Positions 8,887 to 18,727 of a DNA stretch of 64,000 bases are shown in pieces. The DNA is taken from assembly GCF_963378085.1 (NCBI RefSeq), contig NZ_OY726395.1, positions 4,526,001 through 4,590,000 on the forward strand. The letters are read 5' to 3'. A program made the position numbers and the translations under genes. This stretch comes from Mycolicibacterium sp. MU0050 (GTDB lineage: Bacteria; Actinomycetota; Actinomycetes; Mycobacteriales; Mycobacteriaceae). The notes under the pieces are model-generated. The model ran no database searches and was not told the DNA's origin. It saw only the letters and a program-made list of their open reading frames with translations. Position 1 is the first letter of the stretch. Each line of letters begins with the position of its first letter.

Positions 8887-10403
8887 CCGTCGTCTCCTGT
8901 GTTGGTCGAACTGTCGACGGTGTACTTCACTCCGTCGGGCCCCACGACTTCACCACTTTGCGGGTTGTACACCGCGGAGGTGCTTGATGACGGAGTGTAG
9001 ATACACGGGTTGGGTTGCTGCCCACTGCACTGCACCGTGCCGCTGCCGGGCGGGGACAGCGGATCGCTCACGATCGGCGGCGCCGGGGGCAGCATGTCGG
9101 CCGGCAACGGATTGAGCCCATTGTTGATCGACGGCGCCGGGATCACCCGGCCCGGGTCCACCGGCTGATCGCACCGCGCACCGGGGGCCGGGCAGTTGAG
9201 CATCTGGTTCGGATCCCCGTACCACGGGTTGGTCCCCAGCGGCACATACGGTTCCTCGGACCGGCACTCCCGCGGGGTCGCGGCCCGCTTCCCGGGCACA
9301 TCGGCACAGGGGTAGTTGCGCGCCCCGCGGACCACGTTGGGCGCGTCCTTCGGGATCTTGCAGTAGGTGCCGCTGGGCAGCGGCGCGGTGGTGGTGTCGG
9401 CCGGGGCCCGCCACTCGGTGGCCGGCAGGAATCCGGTCAGGCACGGCGGCGGTTGGTTGATGGTCAAGCTGAAGTTCAGCGCCGCGGCGTTCTCGAACGG
9501 CGCCGCCACCGCCTGGGCCACCGAGGCGCCCTGCGGCAGCACCACCAGCGTCTGCTCGAGCCCCTTGTTGTAGCGCTTGAGCATGTCGAGAACGATCTCG
9601 AGGTTGGCCAGCGTCTGCGGCAACGACTCCCGCACGTCGCTGAACACGGCGGTCACCGCGTCGGCGGTCGGGGCCGCATTGGTCAACGTGTTGCGCAGCA
9701 CCTGATCCTGCGCCGCGGTCTGCGACGTGATGCTGTTCAGGTTGCGGGCCCACCGCGCGATCTCATCACCGGAGGTGACCTGGCTCTCCAGGATCGGCGC
9801 CGAGTTGTCGACGATGTCGTTGATGTCGTCGATGTGGGTCCGGAAGTCGCCGACGACCGCCTGGGTGCCGTCCACCAGGCGCTGCAACGCGGGACCCAAC
9901 CCGCCGACGGCCAGCGCTGTCTCGTCGAGCAGCGCGGAGATCTTCTCCTTCGGCAGCACGGCCAAACCGCGGTTGGCGGCGTCCAGCGCGGGCCCGATCT
10001 CCTGGGGCACGGTGCCGTTGGTGATCGTCTGCCCCGGCTGGAAGTACTGGTCGGCGCCGCCCTCGGACACCAGGTCCAGGTACTGCTCACCGATCGCCGA
10101 CACCGAATGCACATTCGCGGTGGCGTTGACCGGAATCCGGTAGTTCTCCGAAATGCTCAGGGTGGCAAGCGCACCGCGTTCGGTGGGTTCGATCCCGGTC
10201 ACCTTTCCGATGGTGATACCCCGGTAGGTGACGTTGGCGGTGCGGTACAGACCGCCGGAGGCCGGCAGGTCCGCCTTCAGCTGGTACTGCCCGATGCCCG
10301 CCACACTCGGCAGCTTCAGGTAGTACCAGCCCAGCGTCACCAACGCGATCAGCGTCAGAACGGTGAACAGCAGCAACTGGATTCGAACGAATCGGGTCAG
10401 CAA
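8856..10403 (-). CDS. mce1F: Mce1F, MCE-family lipid-import subunit
   Basis: A 515-residue MCE protein with an N-terminal transmembrane anchor (IQLLLFTVLTLIALVTLGWYY, about 8-28) and an MlaD/MCE domain (about 35-115, with GLYRTANVTYRGITIGKV). A long helical region follows to about 320, then a Pro/Cys-containing C-terminal tail. The likely start is TTG at 10403, 14 bp after mce1E. Mce1A-F subunits are known to assemble as a heterohexamer with a hydrophobic tunnel carrying fatty or mycolic acids from the outer envelope to the YrbE permease. Confidence 0.93.
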   Translation of the reverse strand: MLTRFVRIQLLLFTVLTLIALVTLGWYYLKLPSVAGIGQYQLKADLPASGGLYRTANVTYRGITIGKVTGIEPTERGALATLSISENYRIPVNATANVHSVSAIGEQYLDLVSEGGADQYFQPGQTITNGTVPQEIGPALDAANRGLAVLPKEKISALLDETALAVGGLGPALQRLVDGTQAVVGDFRTHIDDINDIVDNSAPILESQVTSGDEIARWARNLNSITSQTAAQDQVLRNTLTNAAPTADAVTAVFSDVRESLPQTLANLEIVLDMLKRYNKGLEQTLVVLPQGASVAQAVAAPFENAAALNFSLTINQPPPCLTGFLPATEWRAPADTTTAPLPSGTYCKIPKDAPNVVRGARNYPCADVPGKRAATPRECRSEEPYVPLGTNPWYGDPNQMLNCPAPGARCDQPVDPGRVIPAPSINNGLNPLPADMLPPAPPIVSDPLSPPGSGTVQCSGQQPNPCIYTPSSSTSAVYNPQSGEVVGPDGVKYTVDSSTNTGDDGWKEMLAPAG

Positions 10404-10417
10404 GGTCTACTCACCCC

Positions 10418-11569
10418 TCACTCCCCTCTCTCGACGAGCGGGCCGCCGGGCACCGAGTTCGGATTCGGCGTGAACCGGACATCGGGGATCATCGTCGCCG
10501 GGTCGCGGCCCCACGACTGCTCGAGCGCCCGCAGCATGCCCGACACCCCGGTGCCGGACAGGAACGCGTTGTCCAGCGTGCTCAACGTCAGGTCGAAGGT
10601 CGCAGAGGTGTTGATGTAGTCACCGCGGACCACCTTCGGCACGTTGTCGATGTTGAACGGCGCTGTGAGCAGCAGCTTGAGGGACTCCACCAGGTACGGC
10701 GACGCCTTCGCCAGCTGTTTCAACGGCCGCTGCAGCAACTGCAGGTTGGTCTCCAGGTTGCCGCGGGCGGCCGACAGCGTCTCGTCGGTGATCGCCGAGA
10801 ACCGGCCCAGCGAGGTGACCGCGTCCGCGAACACCTCCCGCTGATTGGCGAAATATTCGATCAGCGGCGGGATCTCGGTGAGCACCCGGTCCAACGTGTC
10901 GTTACGTTCGGCGACGATGGTCAGCAGCTCGTTGGTGCCGTCGATGGCGCGGGTCAGATCCTCGCGCTGCTCGTTGAGTGCCCGCGTGAACGTCGCCAAC
11001 TTGTCCAGGAAGGCCCGGATCTCGCCCGCGTTGCCGTCCAGGATGTTGTAGACCTCGGTCTGGATGACCTCTAGGTTCGGAATGCCGCCCCCGCGCAGCA
11101 CGGTCGCGATGCTGGCCAGCGTGCGCTCCGTGGTGGGGAACGCCGTGGAATTCTTCAGCTCGATGGTGTCCCCGTCGCGCAACCGCTCCGGCGACGGATT
11201 CTCCGGGGGCGCCAATTCGACGTGCTGGCTGCCCAACAGGCTGGTCTGTCCGATGCGCGCCGTCGCATTCGCGGGCAACGTGATGTCGGATTCCATGTCG
11301 AGGGTCAGCGTCGCAACCCAGTTCTTCAACTCGATCGCGCGCACCGAGCCGACGTTCACGTCGGCCACCCGCACCTTGCTGTTGACGTTGAGCGCCAACG
11401 TATCCGGCATCTGGACGTACACCCGCATGCTGTCCGGACCGGTCCCCGGGCCCCCGGGTAGCGGGACGTTGGCAATGCCGCGCCAACCGCACGAGGACAG
11501 CGTCACCACGGCGACGATCAACACCAGCGCGCGCCACACGACGCGGCGAGTCACCTGCAAACTGCGCAT
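10418..11569 (-). CDS. mce1E: Mce1E (LprK-type) lipoprotein subunit
   Basis: A 383-residue MCE protein and the only one of the six with a lipobox: VTLSSCGW near residues 23-30 gives an acylated Cys at about 27, as in LprK (Rv0173). The MCE domain (about 45-125, VRVADVNVGSVRAIEL) and a helical needle region follow. The ATG at 11569 shares one base with the mce1D stop; the adjacent GTG at 11572 is equally possible. The lipid anchor suggests a specialised position in the heterohexamer. Confidence 0.93.
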   Translation of the reverse strand: MRSLQVTRRVVWRALVLIVAVVTLSSCGWRGIANVPLPGGPGTGPDSMRVYVQMPDTLALNVNSKVRVADVNVGSVRAIELKNWVATLTLDMESDITLPANATARIGQTSLLGSQHVELAPPENPSPERLRDGDTIELKNSTAFPTTERTLASIATVLRGGGIPNLEVIQTEVYNILDGNAGEIRAFLDKLATFTRALNEQREDLTRAIDGTNELLTIVAERNDTLDRVLTEIPPLIEYFANQREVFADAVTSLGRFSAITDETLSAARGNLETNLQLLQRPLKQLAKASPYLVESLKLLLTAPFNIDNVPKVVRGDYINTSATFDLTLSTLDNAFLSGTGVSGMLRALEQSWGRDPATMIPDVRFTPNPNSVPGGPLVERGE

Positions 11570-13197
11570 CACCGACCCCCTACCTCAGCCGGTAGCGGCG
11601 GACCCGCGGGAGCCGGAGCGGCCGGGGCGGGACCCTGCTGGGCCGGATTGGTGCCCGGCAACTGCTGGGACACCGGCAACGGACCCGGCACCACGCCCGG
11701 ATCCGGGCCCGGCGGCGGGCCGGGCTGCGGATACCACGGCGGCGGCAGCGGATTGTTCTGGTCGTAGGCGTTCGGCGGCGCGCCACCGCGCGGACCGCCC
11801 GGCGCGATCACCGGGTCGGGCCCACCCATCAACGCCGCCAACGAGTCCGGGGTCAGCATGTTCTTGGTGAACTGCTGGACCTGCACGCCCTGCATACCGG
11901 GCGCCACCACCCAGCCGGGCTCGTGATTGCCGTGTGAGAACAGCGTGTCGCGGGAGAAGATGCCCGGCACGGTGGTGTCCTTGTACCCCGGCGGCGGGCG
12001 CAGCCGCTCCTCGGAATAGGCCACCGTCTTGGGCAGCGTGGCGGCCGTGGAGACCTGGTTGATGCCGAACGGCGGATAGTTGAACTTGATCGCGTCCAAC
12101 ACCGGCGCCAGGTACTGCGCACACAACTCCGCCGACTCCTGGTAACCCAACCGGCTGCCGGCCTGGATCGAGCTGCAGATGAACTGCATCGGGTTGGCGA
12201 AGCTGGCCACCACCGGGATCGCGGACAGTGCGCCGCTGGTGGGCTCGTAGATGGTGACCAGGTTGGCGGCCAGGTTCGGGAACACGTGAAGCGCGGTCTC
12301 CAGGCCGTCGCGGGGTTCGGGCTGCAACAGCGCCGTGGTGGCCTCGCTGAGGTTGTTCACGTCGTGCGCCAGCACCTCACCGTTCTGGTCGATGAAGTCC
12401 CGTGCGGTGGTGAGCAATTGGTCGACCTGAACCAGGGTGTCGGCCAGTTCGGTGTCGGTGCGGTTGAAGCTGTCGGTGAACTCGGCCAGGTTCGAGTTCA
12501 GTGCGACGAACTGCTGATCGTTCTGGTGCAACGCGTTGACGAACAACGCCAGGCTCTTGGCCACGGCGAAGAAGTCGCCGCGGCCGTCGTTGAGTGCGGT
12601 GATCGCCTCCGACAGTGACGTCAGGGTGTCGTTGAGCTGCTGCCCCTTGCCTTCGAGGCCGTAGGCGAACGACTCCAGCACGTCGCCGAACGGGCCCTTG
12701 GGCTGTTCCGGGGTGGGGCCCAATTGGCTGACGATGTCGGTGATCTGGTTGCGCAGGTCGTCCCACTCGACCGGCACCTGGGTCTTCTCCAACGGGATGA
12801 CGGCGTTGTTCTTCATCACCGGCCCGCCGGTATAGGCCGGGGACAGCTGCACGGTGCGGGACGCCACCAGGCTGGGGTTCAGGATCGAGGCGGTCGCATC
12901 CTCGGGCACCTTGTACTTGTTCTGGTAGTGCATGGTGACGCGCATCGTGTCGCCCTCGGGCTCGATCTTGTCGATCGCCCCGACCCGCACCCCCATGATC
13001 TGGACCTTGTCGCCCGGGTACAGCGCCAGCGCCTGCGGGAAGTAGGCCACCACGGTGTTGGTGGTCAGCCGCTTGTACAGCTGCCAACCGACCAGGCCGC
13101 CCACCAGCCCGAGCACGATCAGGAGCGCACTGATCACCACTGCGGTCCGGGAAACGTTCGGCAGTTTGATCTTTCGGAAGTCATAAATCGTCGACAC
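11569..13197 (-). CDS. mce1D: Mce1D, MCE-family lipid-import subunit
   Basis: A 542-residue MCE protein with GTG start at 13197, 3 bp after mce1C. It has a transmembrane anchor (about 19-39, VVISALLIVLGLVGGLVGW), an MCE domain (VQIMGVRVGAIDKIEPEGD within about 45-125) and a helical region to about 330. A long extracytoplasmic part ends in a tail rich in Pro, Gly and Gln (about 470-542). Such tails are usual for Mce C and D subunits. It is part of the tightly packed mce1 operon. Confidence 0.93.
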   Translation of the reverse strand: MSTIYDFRKIKLPNVSRTAVVISALLIVLGLVGGLVGWQLYKRLTTNTVVAYFPQALALYPGDKVQIMGVRVGAIDKIEPEGDTMRVTMHYQNKYKVPEDATASILNPSLVASRTVQLSPAYTGGPVMKNNAVIPLEKTQVPVEWDDLRNQITDIVSQLGPTPEQPKGPFGDVLESFAYGLEGKGQQLNDTLTSLSEAITALNDGRGDFFAVAKSLALFVNALHQNDQQFVALNSNLAEFTDSFNRTDTELADTLVQVDQLLTTARDFIDQNGEVLAHDVNNLSEATTALLQPEPRDGLETALHVFPNLAANLVTIYEPTSGALSAIPVVASFANPMQFICSSIQAGSRLGYQESAELCAQYLAPVLDAIKFNYPPFGINQVSTAATLPKTVAYSEERLRPPPGYKDTTVPGIFSRDTLFSHGNHEPGWVVAPGMQGVQVQQFTKNMLTPDSLAALMGGPDPVIAPGGPRGGAPPNAYDQNNPLPPPWYPQPGPPPGPDPGVVPGPLPVSQQLPGTNPAQQGPAPAAPAPAGPPLPAEVGGR

Positions 13198-13200
13198 CGG

Positions 13201-14778
13201 TCAGGAACCTCCCGTGTCGGGGACCAGGAACGGCGGATTGCCCGGCAGCGGCGCCACGGTGTGGGGCGACAGCTGCTGTCCGGGCCCGGGCGGCGGGGTG
13301 CCCTGTTCGCGCGGCACCGGCGGCACCGGCACCGGAGCGGGTCCCGGGCCCGGCGCCGGCCCCAGGGGCAGGGTGCGGGAGTTCAGCGGGGCGTCCGGCA
13401 GCGGCACCGGGGCGCCGGGCAGCGCCGGGGAGGGCTGACCCGGGATGGCGGCGATCGGCAGACCGGGCGCCGGCGGGGGCGCATCCGGGTTCGGCGCGGA
13501 GGTCTGCACGCCGGTGGGTCCCGGATAGTTCGGGCCGTACGGGTTGTCGCCGAAGGGACCGACCGTCAGATCCGCGCACGGCAGCGGGTTTCCGGGCGAC
13601 GGGATGCCGTCGGCGGGCGGGGTGTAGGAGCACGGCGAGCCGGGCGGCACGGCCGGACCCGGGTGGTCCGGGGTGCCCTCGAGCACCCGGGGCGCGGCCG
13701 GCGGGGCGCCGTTGGCGTGCCGCTCACCGTTGGGATCCGGGAACTGGAAGGCCGGCAGACCGGCGTCGCGCCAGAACTTCTCGGGGTCGATGCCGCGGTT
13801 CTTGAACGCCGCGTCGATGAAGGGCTGCAACACCTGCCCGGTGAGCAGATTGACGATCATCACCTTGAAGTACGGCCCCGAGCCCAGCGCCTCGGCCAGC
13901 GACGCGGTGAACTTGCTCAACGTGATCAGCACGTCCTGAAGGTCGAACTTGTGCTTGACCAGCAGGTCGGTGACCACCCGCAGCTGTTCGAGCAGGTGAT
14001 TGAGATTCGGGTTGTCGTTGATCAAACCCTGGAACTGCGTCGAGACGAGCTGCACGTTGGCCAGCAGGTTGTCGATGGCCTGACCGCGCTGGTTGACCGC
14101 GGCCAGCAGGGTCTTGCTGTTGACCAGCAGGTCGTTGACCTGGCCGCTGCGGTCGCCGAGCACCTTGGCCACCTTGTTGGCATTGGCCAGCAGCTTCGTG
14201 AACTGCTCGTCGCGCTTGCCGATCGTGTCGGAGAACCGGGCCACCCCGTCCAGCGCGGCGCTCAGGTGCGGATAGGTCTGGTCGACGGTCTCGGACAGCA
14301 CGTTCAGCGAGTCCTTGACGGTCTGGATGTCCCAGCCGGCGGCAGCTTTGGTGACGTCGAAGAACGCGTCGTAGATCTGATACGGCGTGGTGCTCTGGCC
14401 CAGCGGCAGTTCGCCGTTGGCGCGCAAGATCTCGCTGCCGCGCGGTTCGACCTCGAGGACCTTCTTGCCGAGGATGGTGTCGGTGCGGATCGCCAGCCGG
14501 CTGTCGGTGCCGATCTGGTTGGCGCCCAACGTGAAGCCCATCACCACGTGGTCGCCGTCGATCTCCAGCGAGTTGACGGTGCCGACGTCCATGCCCGCGA
14601 TGCGGACCTTGTCGCCCTTGAGGATGCCGCCGGAGTCGCTGAACTGCCCGTAGTAGTTGGGCTGCGCGAACAACATGGGCACGCTGGAGAAGCTCTGGCC
14701 CACCCCGATCACCAGGACGGTGATCATGATGCCGACCAGGCCGTTGCGGATCCGGTTCGAGCCTTCGAGGGTTCTCAT
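13201..14778 (-). CDS. mce1C: Mce1C, MCE-family lipid-import subunit
   Basis: A 525-residue MCE protein. The ATG at 14778 overlaps the mce1B stop as ATGA and is preferred over an in-frame start 12 bp upstream. It has a transmembrane anchor (about 13-31, GLVGIMITVLVIGVGQSF), an MCE domain (KVRIAGMDVGTVNSLEIDGD), a helical region, and a Pro-rich C-terminal tail (about 350-525) with PGPAPGPGPAP-like repeats. The tail is disordered and probably lies in the cell wall layer. Confidence 0.93.
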   Translation of the reverse strand: MRTLEGSNRIRNGLVGIMITVLVIGVGQSFSSVPMLFAQPNYYGQFSDSGGILKGDKVRIAGMDVGTVNSLEIDGDHVVMGFTLGANQIGTDSRLAIRTDTILGKKVLEVEPRGSEILRANGELPLGQSTTPYQIYDAFFDVTKAAAGWDIQTVKDSLNVLSETVDQTYPHLSAALDGVARFSDTIGKRDEQFTKLLANANKVAKVLGDRSGQVNDLLVNSKTLLAAVNQRGQAIDNLLANVQLVSTQFQGLINDNPNLNHLLEQLRVVTDLLVKHKFDLQDVLITLSKFTASLAEALGSGPYFKVMIVNLLTGQVLQPFIDAAFKNRGIDPEKFWRDAGLPAFQFPDPNGERHANGAPPAAPRVLEGTPDHPGPAVPPGSPCSYTPPADGIPSPGNPLPCADLTVGPFGDNPYGPNYPGPTGVQTSAPNPDAPPPAPGLPIAAIPGQPSPALPGAPVPLPDAPLNSRTLPLGPAPGPGPAPVPVPPVPREQGTPPPGPGQQLSPHTVAPLPGNPPFLVPDTGGS

Positions 14779-15815
14779 TGCGGCGTGCACCTACCCGTCG
14801 GCTGGGTGAACACCTTCACCGTCCGCACCGGTCCGCCCGGCTGCGCACCGTTGAGCTTGAGCGTCAGGTCGCACAGGTAGAAGTTGAAGAAGTCGCCGTA
14901 GACACCGCCGGCGCGGCCGATGATCTTCAAGGCCTGCGGCAGCTTGGTCAGCACGTCGTCGACCTCGGCCTGCTTGTCCACCAACGGTTGAGCGACGTCC
15001 TCCAGGTACGCGATGGTGTCCTTGAGCACCGGGCGGTTGTCGGCCAGCAGATCGCCGAGGGTGCCCGCGGCGCTGCTGATGTTGGCGGTCGAATCCGCGA
15101 TCGGATCCGCGCGGTTCTTCAGCCCGGTGATGAGCACCTCGAAGTTGTTCAGCGTCTCGTCGAACTCGCGCTGGTGTCGGACCGTGGTGTCCAGCACCGT
15201 GTTCAGGTTGCTGATGACCTCACCGATGGCCTGGTCGCGGTCGGCCAGCGCCGAGGTCAGCTGTGCGGTCTGGTCGAGGATGTCGCTGATGGTGCCGCCC
15301 TGGCCCTGGAACACCGTGAGGATGGACTGCGCGATGCTGTTGACCTTGTCCGGATCCAGCGCCCGGAACAGCGGCTTGAATCCGCCGATCAGGGCGTCGA
15401 GGTCGAGGGCGGGCGTGGTGCGCGAGGTCGGGATCAATCCGCCGGGCTCGAGGATCCGGTCCGACCCCTCGCCCTGGCCGCGCTGCAGGTCCATGTAGCG
15501 GTTGCCGATCAGATCCTGGTACCGGATCTGGGCCGTCGTCGACTGATACAGGGGCAGCGTGCGATCGACGTTGAACTTGACCCGCACCTTCTGTCCGCCG
15601 TCGACCAATTCCACCTTGTCGACCTTGCCGACCTCCACACCCGAGGCCCGCACGAACTGCCCGGCGCGCAATCCGCTGGCGCTGTCGAATTCGGCGGTGT
15701 AGCTGCTGGTTCGGTCGAAACGAATCTGCCCGAACACCACGATGATGATCGCGGTGAAGACCAACAACACCGCCGAGAAGGCGCCGAGCTTGATTGCGGT
15801 TCCGGTGATTTTCAT
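14775..15815 (-). CDS. mce1B: Mce1B, MCE-family lipid-import subunit
   Basis: A 346-residue MCE protein. The ATG at 15815 overlaps the mce1A stop (ATGA); the frame is open much further upstream, but only as an out-of-frame copy of mce1A. It has a transmembrane anchor (about 9-29, LGAFSAVLLVFTAIIIVVFG), an MCE domain (FVRASGVEVGKVDKVELVDG) and a helical needle segment. It ends with a short tail containing two Cys (FYLCDLTL and TGRCTPQ), typical of the shorter B subunits. Confidence 0.93.
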   Translation of the reverse strand: MKITGTAIKLGAFSAVLLVFTAIIIVVFGQIRFDRTSSYTAEFDSASGLRAGQFVRASGVEVGKVDKVELVDGGQKVRVKFNVDRTLPLYQSTTAQIRYQDLIGNRYMDLQRGQGEGSDRILEPGGLIPTSRTTPALDLDALIGGFKPLFRALDPDKVNSIAQSILTVFQGQGGTISDILDQTAQLTSALADRDQAIGEVISNLNTVLDTTVRHQREFDETLNNFEVLITGLKNRADPIADSTANISSAAGTLGDLLADNRPVLKDTIAYLEDVAQPLVDKQAEVDDVLTKLPQALKIIGRAGGVYGDFFNFYLCDLTLKLNGAQPGGPVRTVKVFTQPTGRCTPQ

Positions 15816-17044
15816 GGGTTGATCGTGTTCTCCCCGCCTTGCCGGCCCCAGACGTATTCGGTGAGGATCGGTTGGCCGAGCTCCAGATGGTTGTACGGCG
15901 CGATCGACGCGCCGGTGTCCATCACCAGATACGGTGCCGGCCACAGGTCGCGGTCGATGCTCTGCCAGCAACCCGGCGCGCCACCGGGGCCGCCGCGGGC
16001 GTTGATCCGGGGCAGGTTGTCCGGATACACGTAGGGGTTCTCGGCCCCGAGGAACGTGGTATTGGTGTTCAGCGAATACCCGTTGCCGCCAAGGGATGCC
16101 GCCACCTTGGGCGCCACCCCGGCGTAGTTGCGCACGGTGCAGAACAGTGACGGGCTGTAGGTGTCGAGGGTCTTCGCGGTGGGCACCAGATCCTGGGCGC
16201 CCCGAACCAGGTACGGCCCGCCCCGCTCGAACACGTCGGCGCCGGTGTTGCCGAATCCGGCGGCGGCCAGCAAGGCGGCGTCGAGGTCGCCGCGGCGCTC
16301 GTTGAAGGTGCGCGACGTGGTGGCGGCCCCCTCCAATGAGTTCCACAGATCCGGGGAGGCTTCGGTGTACACCTCGGTGAGCCGGGCCAATTGCTGTACG
16401 TCATACCGCAATTGCGGCATCCGCGGGTTGACCTCGTCGAGGATCGCGTTGCCGTTCACCAACGACTCGCCGAACTTGTCGCCCAACCCGGTCAGCGCCT
16501 CGGCCGCCGCGCTCAGCGTCAGGTTCAGCTTGACCGGGTCGATCTGCTCGGAGATCGAGGTGATGGTCTCGAACAGCGTGTTGAACTCCGTGGTGACCCC
16601 GGAGACGTCGATGACGTCGGCGGAGGTGATCCGCTCGGCGACCGGATCATCCGGCGAGGTGAACGACACGTACTTGTTGCCGAAAACCGTGGTGGCCTGG
16701 ATGTTGGCCTGCACGTTGGCCGGGATCAGCTCGATGTACCTGGGGTCGACGTCCAACGTCAGCTGCGCCTTGGTGGTGCCGTCCTGCTCCAGCGGGTTGA
16801 CCGCAGCCACGCGACCGATCTGAACGCCGTTGTACGTCACCTTGGATCCGGGGTCCATCACCAGGCCGGCGCGTTCGGCGACCAACGTCAGCTCGGTCTT
16901 GTCGTCGAACCCGCCGCGGAACTGGATGTAGAGCACCGTGGCCACCAGCGCGGTCACCAACGCGAAGACCAGTCCCGCCAACTTGTACGGCGGGGTGCGC
17001 GGCTTGTTCTCGGTGGCCCGGACCTGATCCATTCGTGTGGTCAT
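15812..17044 (-). CDS. mce1A: Mce1A, MCE-family lipid-import subunit
   Basis: A 410-residue MCE protein with ATG start at 17044, 4 bp after yrbE1B. It has a transmembrane anchor (about 23-42, LAGLVFALVTALVATVLYIQ), an MCE domain (KVTYNGVQIGRVAAVNPLEQDG, about 50-130) and a long helical region. The C-terminal part carries SLFCTVRNYAGVAPKV, a stretch conserved in A subunits. It should form one sixth of the periplasm-spanning lipid tunnel. Confidence 0.94.
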   Translation of the reverse strand: MTTRMDQVRATENKPRTPPYKLAGLVFALVTALVATVLYIQFRGGFDDKTELTLVAERAGLVMDPGSKVTYNGVQIGRVAAVNPLEQDGTTKAQLTLDVDPRYIELIPANVQANIQATTVFGNKYVSFTSPDDPVAERITSADVIDVSGVTTEFNTLFETITSISEQIDPVKLNLTLSAAAEALTGLGDKFGESLVNGNAILDEVNPRMPQLRYDVQQLARLTEVYTEASPDLWNSLEGAATTSRTFNERRGDLDAALLAAAGFGNTGADVFERGGPYLVRGAQDLVPTAKTLDTYSPSLFCTVRNYAGVAPKVAASLGGNGYSLNTNTTFLGAENPYVYPDNLPRINARGGPGGAPGCWQSIDRDLWPAPYLVMDTGASIAPYNHLELGQPILTEYVWGRQGGENTINP

Positions 17045-17048
17045 GGCG

Positions 17049-17918
17049 CTATACCGTCAGGTTGAAGTTCGGATCGGTGCCATACAGCGCCAATGAAGCG
17101 AACAGGACGACCACCACGATGGCCACCAGCGAGGTGCGCATCGACTTGCCCACGGCCTCGCCGACGCCCACCGCGCCGCCGCTGGCGAAAAAGCCGAAGT
17201 AGCAATGGTTGAGCATCACGATCACCGACATGATGATCACCTGCAGGAAGGACCAGAAGACGTCGTCGACCCGCAGGAAGGTGTTGAAGTAGTGCGAGTA
17301 GGTGCCCACCGACTGCGCGTAGAAGACCGTGGTCACCACCTGCGCGGAGAAGAAGGACAGCAGGATGGCCATGGCGTAGAGCGGGATGATCACCACGGTG
17401 CCGGCCAGGATGCGGGTGGACACCAGGTACGAAATGGACTTGATGCCCATGACTTCCAGCGCGTCGATCTCCTCGCTGATGCGCATGGCGCCCAACTCGG
17501 CGGTGGCGCCCGCCCCGACCGTAGCGGCCAGCGCCTGCCCGGTCACGATGGGGGCGACGACACGGACGTTGGCCAGGGCGGCGAAGAACCCGGTGAACGC
17601 CTCCACCCCGATGTTGCCCAGCGACGCGAAGCCCTGGATGGCGATCAGCGAACCCGCGCTCAGGGTGACGAAGCCGATGATGGCCACGGTGCCGCCGATG
17701 ACGGCCATTGCGCCCGTGCCCATCCCGATCTCGGCGATCAGCCGCAGCACCTCGCGCCGGTAGTGGCGCAGCGCGTGCACGATGGAACCGATGGCCTGCA
17801 GGGTGAACCACGCGACGTGGCCGAGGGTGTCCAGGAAGCGGGCCGGCGCACTGACCAGCTTGGTGACGTCCCCGTAGGCCCGGGGGAACCGGGTGCGCAG
17901 GATCTGAGTGGTCGACAC
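17049..17918 (-). CDS. yrbE1B: YrbE1B, MlaE-family permease subunit
   Basis: A 289-residue inner-membrane permease of the MlaE family with five or six hydrophobic segments. The family loop AMRISEEIDALEVMGI near 145-160 is the expected contact for the MceG ATPase, which is encoded elsewhere. The GTG start at 17918 lies 11 bp after yrbE1A with GGGGGTAGG between. Together with YrbE1A it should form the channel beneath the Mce1A-F tunnel. Confidence 0.94.
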   Translation of the reverse strand: MSTTQILRTRFPRAYGDVTKLVSAPARFLDTLGHVAWFTLQAIGSIVHALRHYRREVLRLIAEIGMGTGAMAVIGGTVAIIGFVTLSAGSLIAIQGFASLGNIGVEAFTGFFAALANVRVVAPIVTGQALAATVGAGATAELGAMRISEEIDALEVMGIKSISYLVSTRILAGTVVIIPLYAMAILLSFFSAQVVTTVFYAQSVGTYSHYFNTFLRVDDVFWSFLQVIIMSVIVMLNHCYFGFFASGGAVGVGEAVGKSMRTSLVAIVVVVLFASLALYGTDPNFNLTV

Positions 17919-17929
17919 GGCCTACCCCC

Positions 17930-18727
17930 TCAGTTCCCGGTTCCGAATCGGACACCGATGGTGGTGAGCACGACGTTGACGGCGAACAGCGCCACGACGC
18001 ACAGCACCAGCGTCTCGTTGACCGCGGTGCCCACGCCCTTGGCGCCGCCCGACACCGTCAGGCCGCGATAGCAGCCGACGAGACCGGCGATCAGGCCGAA
18101 GGTCAGGGCCTTGATGACCGAGATGATCACCTCGGGCAGGCCGGTGATCAAGGTGAGCGTCGCGACATACGCACCCGCCGAGACGTTTTGGATGTAGACG
18201 CCGAAGATGTATCCGCCGACCAGGCCGATGGTGATCACCGCGCCGTTGAGCAGGAACGCCACGAAGGTCGAGGCGACGACCCGCGGCAGCACCAGGCGGT
18301 GGATGGGATCGATGCCCAGCACCTCGAGCGCGTCGATCTCCTCGCGGATGGTCCGGGCGCCGAGGTCCGCGCAGATCGCCGTCGACCCCGCGCCGGCGAC
18401 CACCAGCACGGTCACCAGCGGACCGAGCTGTGTCACCGCGCCCAGCGCCGCACCGGCGCCGGAGACGTCAGCGGCGCCGAACTCGGCCAGCAGGATATTC
18501 AGCGTGAAGATGATGAGCACCGTCAGCGGGATGGAGACCGCGACTGTGGGCAGGAAGGCCACCCGCATGAGGAACCAGCTCTGCTCGATGAACTCGCGCC
18601 ACTCGAATGGGCGCAGCACCGACTTGCCGGTGAGGACACACATCCGGAAGAACCCACCGACCAGTTCGAGGGGTGTGCGCAGTTGGTCGCGCACATAGCC
18701 GGTGAGTCCACTCGTCGATGCAGTCAC
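17930..18727 (-). CDS. yrbE1A: YrbE1A, MlaE-family permease subunit
   Basis: A 265-residue MlaE-type permease with the diagnostic loop ARTIREEIDALEVLGIDPI (about 128-146) and several membrane segments, ending VVLTTIGVRFGTGN. Two in-frame GTG codons are possible; I chose 18727 because AAAGGG lies about 8 nt upstream, whereas the GTG at 18751 has none. It opens the transport part of the mce1 operon and is separated from fadD5 by about 290 bp that may contain its own promoter. Confidence 0.92.
   Translation of the reverse strand: MTASTSGLTGYVRDQLRTPLELVGGFFRMCVLTGKSVLRPFEWREFIEQSWFLMRVAFLPTVAVSIPLTVLIIFTLNILLAEFGAADVSGAGAALGAVTQLGPLVTVLVVAGAGSTAICADLGARTIREEIDALEVLGIDPIHRLVLPRVVASTFVAFLLNGAVITIGLVGGYIFGVYIQNVSAGAYVATLTLITGLPEVIISVIKALTFGLIAGLVGCYRGLTVSGGAKGVGTAVNETLVLCVVALFAVNVVLTTIGVRFGTGN

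Noticed and set aside
12724..14880. A 718-codon rightward open frame
   Set aside because: Antisense to mce1C and mce1D; no ribosome binding site or domain.
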